A stretch of DNA of 10,959 nt. Source: Burkholderiales bacterium (GTDB lineage Bacteria; Pseudomonadota; Gammaproteobacteria; Burkholderiales; SG8-41). A program made the position numbers and the translations under genes. Location: the NCBI GenBank assembly GCA_019746155.1, contig JAIESJ010000151.1:1-10959 (forward strand). The letters run 5' to 3'. This document shows positions 6,589-10,959 of the stretch, piece after piece (position 1 is the stretch's first letter; each line of letters opens with the position of its first letter). The notes beneath the pieces are model-generated. The model saw only the letters and a list, made by a program, of their open reading frames with translations, made no database searches and was not told where the DNA came from.

Positions 6589-7365
6589 ATGCGATTTTTG
6601 TTTGCCATTTTTTCCGGGCGCCAGCGTTTGTGCGCGTTGTGCGGCGCCCTAATACTTGCGGCAGGAGGAACAATGATTGCCGAAGCCCGGGATGCTTTCG
6701 AGATCCAGCGCACCAGGATGCTGGAGGATATCGCACAACTTACGCGCGAGACGCGTCTCGAGACCGGGCGCGCGACACTGAGTGGGAAGACCATGGCGGC
6801 AATGCGCAAAGTGCCGCGCCACCGCTTCGTATTGCCGGGGGACGAGCGCCACGCCTACGATAACCGGCCGCTGCCGATCGGACACGGCCAGACCATTTCG
6901 CAGCCGTTCATCGTGGCGCTGATGACGGACCTCATGGACGTGAAGCCGTCCGATAGGGTGCTCGAGATCGGCACCGGCTGCGGCTATCAGGCCGCGGTGC
7001 TGGCCGAACTCGCGCGCGAGGTCTATACCATCGAGATCGTCGAACCGCTGGGGCGCGAGGCGGCGCAGCGCCTGCAGGCCCTGGGCTATCGCAACGTGGT
7101 AACGAAGATCGGCGACGGTTATCAGGGCTGGGCCGAGCACGCGCCTTTCGATGCCATCATGGTCACCGCTGCGGCGCGCGAAGTGCCGCCACCGCTGATC
7201 GAGCAGTTAAAGCCCGGCGGCAGGCTGGTGATACCGGTCGGCAGCCAACGGGGCGGCCAGACGCTGCTTCTGATCGAAAAGAGGCCGGACGGTAAGCTCA
7301 CGCAGCGCGAGGTGCTGGCAGTGCGCTTCGTCCCGCTTATCAATAAGACCGGCAGGCAGCAATAG
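6589..7365 (+). CDS. pcm: Protein-L-isoaspartate O-methyltransferase, probably exported form
   Basis: The enzyme transfers a methyl group from S-adenosylmethionine to isoaspartyl residues of damaged proteins, starting their repair. In the 258-residue reading from ATG 6589, residues 1-33 look like a signal peptide: a basic RQR, then a hydrophobic LCALCGALILAAGG, then AEA. The catalytic domain follows, with MRKVPRHRFV (72-81), PLPIGHGQTISQP (94-106), the SAM motif VLEIGTGCGYQAAVLAE (124-140), VYTIEIVEPL (145-154), FDAIMVTAA (187-195) and LKPGGRLVIPVG (207-218). Homologues with a signal peptide are common in proteobacteria, as I recall. A second in-frame start, ATG 6673 (M29), is preceded by AGGAGG with 4 nt spacing and would give a 230-residue cytosolic enzyme. 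The first start has a poor ribosome binding site but lies 5 nt after the short upstream ORF. Which start is used is undecided. Confidence 0.92.
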   Translation: MRFLFAIFSGRQRLCALCGALILAAGGTMIAEARDAFEIQRTRMLEDIAQLTRETRLETGRATLSGKTMAAMRKVPRHRFVLPGDERHAYDNRPLPIGHGQTISQPFIVALMTDLMDVKPSDRVLEIGTGCGYQAAVLAELAREVYTIEIVEPLGREAAQRLQALGYRNVVTKIGDGYQGWAEHAPFDAIMVTAAAREVPPPLIEQLKPGGRLVIPVGSQRGGQTLLLIEKRPDGKLTQREVLAVRFVPLINKTGRQQ

Positions 7366-7399
7366 CGCGACGTGAAGAGAGCGATCTTGCGCTGACCGA

Positions 7400-7421
7400 G
7401 TCCGTCGCGGCGGGGCTTTTT
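7400..7421 (+). terminator. Candidate terminator downstream of pcm
   Basis: AGTCC and GGGCT can pair as a 5-bp stem (one G-T wobble) directly before five T residues (7417-7421), 35 nt after the pcm stop. The stem is short, so this is a weak rho-independent candidate. Confidence 0.25.
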
Positions 7422-7439
7422 AAGCAGGCATCGTTGCAT

Positions 7440-7495
7440 GCAGGCAAGCGACTGCGAACCGTCCCGGCACGCTCGGTTTTTTGCGATTGCCTTGC
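7440..7495. terminator. Imperfect long hairpin with internal T-tract
   Basis: Two arms of about 22 nt (7440-7461 and 7474-7495) are imperfect inverted copies. AACCG (7457-7461) pairs with CGGTT (7474-7478), and AGGCAA (7442-7447) pairs with TTGCCT (7487-7492), around a 12-nt loop. Six T residues run from 7477 to 7482. It could be a second terminator for pcm or a repeat-derived hairpin. The remainder of the gap 7366-7557 holds a smaller perfect hairpin (GCCC-tatc-GGGC, about 7523-7534) and no gene that I can support. Confidence 0.35.
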
Positions 7496-7557
7496 AGAGC
7501 GACACCAGAAGCCCGCTCCTGCCCTATCGGGCGTGTTTGAGCCTCGGCATCGCTAGG

Positions 7558-8397
7558 TCAAAAACGATAGCGTAACCCGAGCTTCAGGCCCTGGCGCGGG
7601 AGAAGGCTGCCGGATTCGGGAGCATAAACGTCGTAACTCAGAGCCCAGCTCGACGTCAGCCAATGTTGACCGGTAAGCATGAACTGACGTGTGTCATGAA
7701 ACGGTCTATGAGGCGGCGAGTAAAGATAGGCGTTTCTTCCTGAGGCGTACGCGATCCCGAACAAGTTGCGTTGGCCGTAGGGATAATCGAGCTGAAGCTG
7801 AAAGCTGGTTGTCGCGGCGGACTCCGAGTATTGCGCCGGAGCAAGCAAGTAACCATTGGTAACCCCGCTTGCTGCTGTGCCGTTAGGAGAGAGCAAGGAT
7901 GCGCTTTCTGCGCCGTAGACACTGCGCTTCAAGCCGAGGCTAATGCCCCAACCGCCGGAAAGCGTCGTGTGCAGCTGGCTAGACAATGAATATCGCCGTG
8001 ACGCCAGCAAGGACTCTTGTGCCATGCTCGCCTCGACGGACGAGAGCCATCTCTCCGACAGCGGATAGAGGATGCCGCTGAAGTTTTCGGCGGATTGCAG
8101 CCCGGCGCGGGAGGTCGCGCGGACCCCGCTATAGAGGATCGGCCGAGGCTGATTCAGGTTGTAGCCGGAGTATGCCGCCGCAGTCCGGATATCGAAGTCC
8201 GATTGACTGGGCGTTACCACGTCGTCGCACGGCGGCTTAAGACCCAGCGATGCGGGCATGGAAGCCGGCGTGGACGAGACAAAGCCACAGTGCGTATTAT
8301 TCTTGCCGGGCATGTCGGCATCGCTGGCGAATGCGCACGAGGCGCTCACGCTTAACAGCGCGATTTTAATTAGTGCCGTTGTCACCGATAGCCGCAT
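7558..8397 (-). CDS. Predicted outer-membrane beta-barrel protein of unknown function
   Basis: This 279-residue protein starts with a signal peptide (MRLSVTTALIKIALLSVSA, cleavage likely after CAFA at residue 24). A linker with two cysteines (37 and 57) that may form a periplasmic disulfide follows. After about residue 65 the chain alternates short polar/aromatic strands rich in Ser, Gly, Tyr and Leu, and it ends LGLRYRF. A terminal Phe after alternating residues is the usual outer-membrane assembly signal. I do not recognise the family; a transport or surface role is only inferred. The ATG at 8397 was chosen because it places the signal peptide at the N-terminus and has GGACG about 6 nt upstream. 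The longer open frame to 8535 would overlap the VOC gene. It lies 89 nt downstream of the VOC gene on the same strand and could be cotranscribed or have its own promoter. Confidence 0.75.
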   Translation of the reverse strand: MRLSVTTALIKIALLSVSASCAFASDADMPGKNNTHCGFVSSTPASMPASLGLKPPCDDVVTPSQSDFDIRTAAAYSGYNLNQPRPILYSGVRATSRAGLQSAENFSGILYPLSERWLSSVEASMAQESLLASRRYSLSSQLHTTLSGGWGISLGLKRSVYGAESASLLSPNGTAASGVTNGYLLAPAQYSESAATTSFQLQLDYPYGQRNLFGIAYASGRNAYLYSPPHRPFHDTRQFMLTGQHWLTSSWALSYDVYAPESGSLLPRQGLKLGLRYRF

Positions 8398-8486
8398 AAC
8401 ACGTCCGTTGTCCGATGCCGGGAGGTGAACATTAAACCGTTTGGAAAGTAACGATTCGACCCCGGAGCCGACGAATAGAGGATATT

Positions 8487-8969
8487 CTACCAAATTATGG
8501 CGCAATTTGTCTGCAGTGCCGCGGTTGCGCTCCATAGCGTGAGTGGACGAACCGTTGCCACTGCTGCCGGATCGTTGCGCCAGATTTCGGGATCGGCATC
8601 GACGTAGATTTCGATCTCGATGCCGTCAGGGTCCGTGATGTAGAGCGACTGGCTGACGCGATGATCGGCCATGCCGAGAATGGCGATGCCATGATGTTCG
8701 AGGTGCGCCTTGAACGCACGCAACTCGTCGCGGCTGTTCCCTACCTTCAGCGCGACGTGATAAAGCCCCACGCTGTGCGGATTCGGCGCGGCGGCGTCTC
8801 CCACCTCCATCAGGCCGATGTCATGGTGGTTGTCCCCGGCGGAGAAGAATGCCATCACATCGCGATAACGCGCGACTTCCTTCAGGCCGAGAACATCACG
8901 ATAGAACGGGACCGACTGCTCCAGGCTGCGCACCTTGAGCACGACATGGCCGAGGGATTGAACCTTCAT
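8487..8969 (-). CDS. VOC family (glyoxalase/extradiol dioxygenase fold) protein
   Basis: This 160-residue protein has the paired beta-alpha-beta-beta-beta modules of the vicinal oxygen chelate superfamily. Likely metal ligands are His8 (LGHVVLKV, 6-13), His71 (GLYHVALKV, 68-76) and Glu120 in the DPDGIEIEIYVD block (113-124), the layout seen in catechol 2,3-dioxygenase-like and fosfomycin-resistance-like members. SLEQSVPFYRDVLGLKEV (15-32) is the standard first-module helix. The substrate cannot be told; a CatE-like single-domain dioxygenase or an isomerase is possible. It is cytosolic. The start at 8969 is well supported by GGAGAG 5 nt upstream on the minus strand. The C-terminal tail of about 25 residues after the second module ends without a recognisable motif. 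It is divergent from nasA, sharing the 154-bp intergenic region. Confidence 0.92.
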   Translation of the reverse strand: MKVQSLGHVVLKVRSLEQSVPFYRDVLGLKEVARYRDVMAFFSAGDNHHDIGLMEVGDAAAPNPHSVGLYHVALKVGNSRDELRAFKAHLEHHGIAILGMADHRVSQSLYITDPDGIEIEIYVDADPEIWRNDPAAVATVRPLTLWSATAALQTNCAIIW

Positions 8970-9007
8970 GGACGCTCTCCAAAACTTTTTGATCGTAGCG
9001 GATCTGC

Positions 9008-9045
9008 TGCACCAACTTTAAGCATTGATGCACCGCTAATAGGCG
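9008..9045 (+). promoter_or_regulatory. Two tandem NtrC-like binding sites upstream of nasA
   Basis: TGC-N11-GCA at 9008-9024 and TGC-N11-GCG at 9029-9045 both start TGCACC and match the GC-N11-GC core of NtrC sites (consensus TGCACCAAAATGGTGCA, 12/17 and 9/17 matches). They are spaced 21 bp apart, two helical turns. Their centres lie about 107 and 86 bp upstream of the predicted sigma-54 start, suitable for enhancer binding. The inner half-sites are degenerate, so this is an inference supported mainly by context. Confidence 0.5.
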
Positions 9046-9096
9046 CCGGGGCGCGACATCTGTGCCTATCATGTTGTTTTTTATCACTATTCATTC

Positions 9097-9112
9097 TGGC
9101 ACGGTGGTTGCT
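9097..9112 (+). promoter_or_regulatory. Sigma-54 (RpoN) promoter of nasA
   Basis: TGGCACG (9097-9103), four bases, then TTGCT (9108-9112), preceded by C at 9096, matches the -24/-12 consensus YTGGCACG-N4-TTGCW at every specified position, with the correct GG-to-GC spacing. It lies directly before nasA, a gene expected to be under nitrogen control. Transcription should start near 9123, next to the ATG at 9124. Confidence 0.85.
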
Positions 9113-9123
9113 CCGGATGCGGC

Positions 9124-10959
9124 ATGGGCGAGACAAGATCGACATGCTGTTACTGCGGCGTCGGCTGCGGCGTAGTGATTTCCAGTGAAAACGGCGAGAT
9201 CACCGGCGTCCGCGGCGACCCGGCGCATCCGGCCAATTTCGGGCGTTTGTGCACCAAGGGCTCAACCCTGCATCTTACCGCGCGCCGCGATTTGCGCGCG
9301 CTTTATCCTGAACTGCGAAGCGAACGGGCGGCGCCACGCCGGCGCGTGAACTGGGATGAGGCGCTCGATCATTGCGCGCAGCGCTTCGCGGATACCATCG
9401 CGGCGCATGGCCCCGACAGCGTGGCGTTTTACATCTCCGGCCAGTTGCTGACCGAGGATTACTATGTTTTCAACAAGCTCGCCAAGGGATTGATCGGCAC
9501 CAATAACGTCGATACCAATTCGCGGCTGTGCATGTCCTCGGCGGTCGCCGGCTACAAGCTGTCGCTGGGCGCCGACGCGCCGCCGGCGTGCTACGAGGAC
9601 ATCGATTCCGCCGAATGCATTTTCATCGCCGGCTCGAACACCGCGTTCGCACATCCGGTCGTTTACCGGCGTATCGAGGAGGCGAGGGCCCGCAATCCCA
9701 GCCTCAGGATCATCGTCGTCGATCCGCGCCGCACCGCGACCGCGGCCGAAGCCGATCTGCACCTGGCACTGCTGCCCGGCACCGACATTGCGCTGTATAA
9801 CGCCATGCTGCACGTGATGCTGTGGGAAGGCTGGATCGATGAAACCTTCATCCATGACCATACCGCAGGGTTTGCCGAGTTCAAGCAGACACTGCGCGAG
9901 TATTCGCCGGAGCTTGCCGCCCAGATCTGCGGCATTTCCGCCGCCGACATCGTCACGGCCGCGCGCTGGTTTGCGCAGTCCGGGGCCACGCTCTCGCTCT
10001 ATTGCCAGGGGCTCAACCAGTCTAGCCACGGCACGCACAACAACTGTGCGCTAATCAACCTGCATCTGGCGACCGGTCACATCGGCAAGCCGGGCGCCGG
10101 GCCGTTCTCGCTCACCGGCCAGCCCAATGCCATGGGCGGGCGCGAAGTGGGCGGCATGGCGAACCTGCTGTCGGCGCATCGCGATCTCGCCAACCCGGTG
10201 CACCGCGCCGAAGTGGCGCGTCTGTGGGGCATAGACGACGTTCCCGCGGCGCCCGGCATGACGGCGGTGGAGCTGTTTCGCGCGTTGGAGGCCGGGACCA
10301 TCCGCGCGGTGTGGATCGCGTGCACCAATCCCGCATATTCGATGCCGGACCAGAAGCGGGTGCGCGCCGCACTCGAGAAAGCCGAGTTTGTCGTGGTGCA
10401 GGACGCCTACCGCAACATCGACACCGCGGCTTTTGCCGACGTGCTGCTGCCGGCCGCTACCTGGGGCGAGAAGGAAGGCACCGTCACCAACTCCGAGCGG
10501 CGCATCTCGCTCGTGCGCGCCGCCGTGCCGGCGCCGGCGGAGGCGCGGCCCGACTGGGAAATCGCGGCCGACTTCGCGCGCCGGCTCGGCGCGCGGCTCA
10601 AGCATTCCCAGACGGCGCGGCTTTTCCCTTATGCGAGCGCGGAAGAGGTCTTCAACGAACATCGCGAAACGACGCGCGGCCGCGATCTCGACATCACCGG
10701 CCTGACGTATGCGCTGCTGGAGCGCGATGGGCCGCAGCAATGGCCGTACCCGGAAGGTGCGCGCAGCGGCCGCGCGCGGCTCTATGAGGACGGGATTTTC
10801 GCCACTGCCGACGGGCGCGCGCGCTTCGTCGATGCGCGTCATCACGGTAGCGCGGAGAATACCGATGCCCGCTACCCGCTGCATCTCACCACCGGCCGGC
10901 TGCGCGACCAGTGGCACGGCATGAGCCGCAGCGGGACGGTGGCGCGCCTGTGCGAGCAC
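9124..10959 (+). CDS. nasA: Assimilatory nitrate reductase catalytic subunit (3' end beyond the window)
   Basis: The 612 codons visible encode the front two-thirds of a NasA-type molybdopterin oxidoreductase, which reduces nitrate to nitrite in the cytoplasm for nitrogen assimilation. The [4Fe-4S] ligands are C8-x2-C11-x3-C15-x27-C43, followed by the conserved Lys of CTKG (43-46). The molybdenum-ligand cysteine is C136 in NSRLCMSSAVAGYK, as in the Nas/Nap branch. Further family blocks are GQPNAMGGREVGGM, CTNPAYSMPD, WGEKEGTVTNSERR and, near the window end, TTGRLRDQWHGMSRSG. No Tat signal is present, which fits the assimilatory enzyme and not periplasmic NapA. Proteobacterial NasA is about 900 residues and often ends in a BFD-like [2Fe-2S] domain, not visible here. 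ATG 9124 is the only usable start: the first cluster cysteine is residue 8 and no in-frame start exists in the 60 nt upstream. No strong ribosome binding site is seen. Confidence 0.95.
   Translation, partial: MGETRSTCCYCGVGCGVVISSENGEITGVRGDPAHPANFGRLCTKGSTLHLTARRDLRALYPELRSERAAPRRRVNWDEALDHCAQRFADTIAAHGPDSVAFYISGQLLTEDYYVFNKLAKGLIGTNNVDTNSRLCMSSAVAGYKLSLGADAPPACYEDIDSAECIFIAGSNTAFAHPVVYRRIEEARARNPSLRIIVVDPRRTATAAEADLHLALLPGTDIALYNAMLHVMLWEGWIDETFIHDHTAGFAEFKQTLREYSPELAAQICGISAADIVTAARWFAQSGATLSLYCQGLNQSSHGTHNNCALINLHLATGHIGKPGAGPFSLTGQPNAMGGREVGGMANLLSAHRDLANPVHRAEVARLWGIDDVPAAPGMTAVELFRALEAGTIRAVWIACTNPAYSMPDQKRVRAALEKAEFVVVQDAYRNIDTAAFADVLLPAATWGEKEGTVTNSERRISLVRAAVPAPAEARPDWEIAADFARRLGARLKHSQTARLFPYASAEEVFNEHRETTRGRDLDITGLTYALLERDGPQQWPYPEGARSGRARLYEDGIFATADGRARFVDARHHGSAENTDARYPLHLTTGRLRDQWHGMSRSGTVARLCEH

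Noticed and set aside
7366..7557. CRISPR array or tRNA in the repeat-rich gap after pcm
   Set aside because: There are no regularly spaced direct repeats and no cloverleaf; only hairpins and a short repeated GCAGGCA are visible.
8398..8535. Longer start for the outer-membrane protein
   Set aside because: It would bury the signal peptide 46 residues into the chain and overlap the VOC gene.
9262..10959. Two long minus-strand frames opposite nasA
   Set aside because: The plus strand carries unbroken NasA motifs throughout; the minus frames have low-complexity Arg/Gly/Ala composition and no motifs.
9124..10959. Formate dehydrogenase or periplasmic NapA as the identity of the molybdoenzyme
   Set aside because: There is no Tat signal, and the CMSSAVAGYK and TTGRLRDQWHGMSRSG blocks are those of assimilatory NasA.

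Overview
The window reads as a high-GC chromosomal segment of a Gram-negative Pseudomonadota bacterium. A betaproteobacterium, or a gammaproteobacterium close to that group, is the best guess. The reasons are a Tat-exported PhoD, an outer-membrane barrel protein ending in Phe, an exported-type isoaspartyl methyltransferase, a PA0069-type radical SAM protein, and an assimilatory nitrate reductase behind a sigma-54 promoter. No tRNA, rRNA, CRISPR array or insertion sequence is visible. The only clear mobile element is an intein.

Layout. Positions 1-709 (+) hold the last codons of an unidentified gene, a DUF2237 protein, and an hslR (Hsp15) gene that has lost the middle of its S4 RNA-binding domain. 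Facing it on the minus strand are phoD (720-2270) and an HDOD-domain signalling protein (2405-3265). A divergent intergenic region with an operator-like dyad leads into a plus-strand pair with a 1-nt overlap: a Rossmann-fold/DUF2520 protein (3428-4294) and a PA0069-family radical SAM protein (4294-6438). The radical SAM gene is split by a 349-residue LAGLIDADG intein placed immediately before the third cysteine of the CX3CX2C cluster motif. A 38-codon ORF with a strong ribosome binding site and a pcm homologue with two plausible starts follow (6467-7365). After a hairpin-rich gap come two minus-strand genes: a predicted outer-membrane beta-barrel protein (7558-8397) and, upstream of it, a VOC/glyoxalase-fold protein (8487-8969). 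Divergent from the latter is nasA (9124 to the window end, incomplete). A sequence matching the sigma-54 -24/-12 consensus and two NtrC-like sites lie in the shared 154-bp intergenic region.

How the genes work together. Most look like independent housekeeping or stress genes: phosphate scavenging (PhoD), protein repair (Pcm), ribosome rescue (a damaged Hsp15), signalling (HDOD) and nitrate assimilation under nitrogen control (NasA). The most unusual element is the intein. It interrupts the iron-sulfur site of its host enzyme, and its own first cysteine stands exactly where the missing cluster cysteine would be in the unspliced precursor. Gene calls rest on motif and family recognition by eye; no database search was run.
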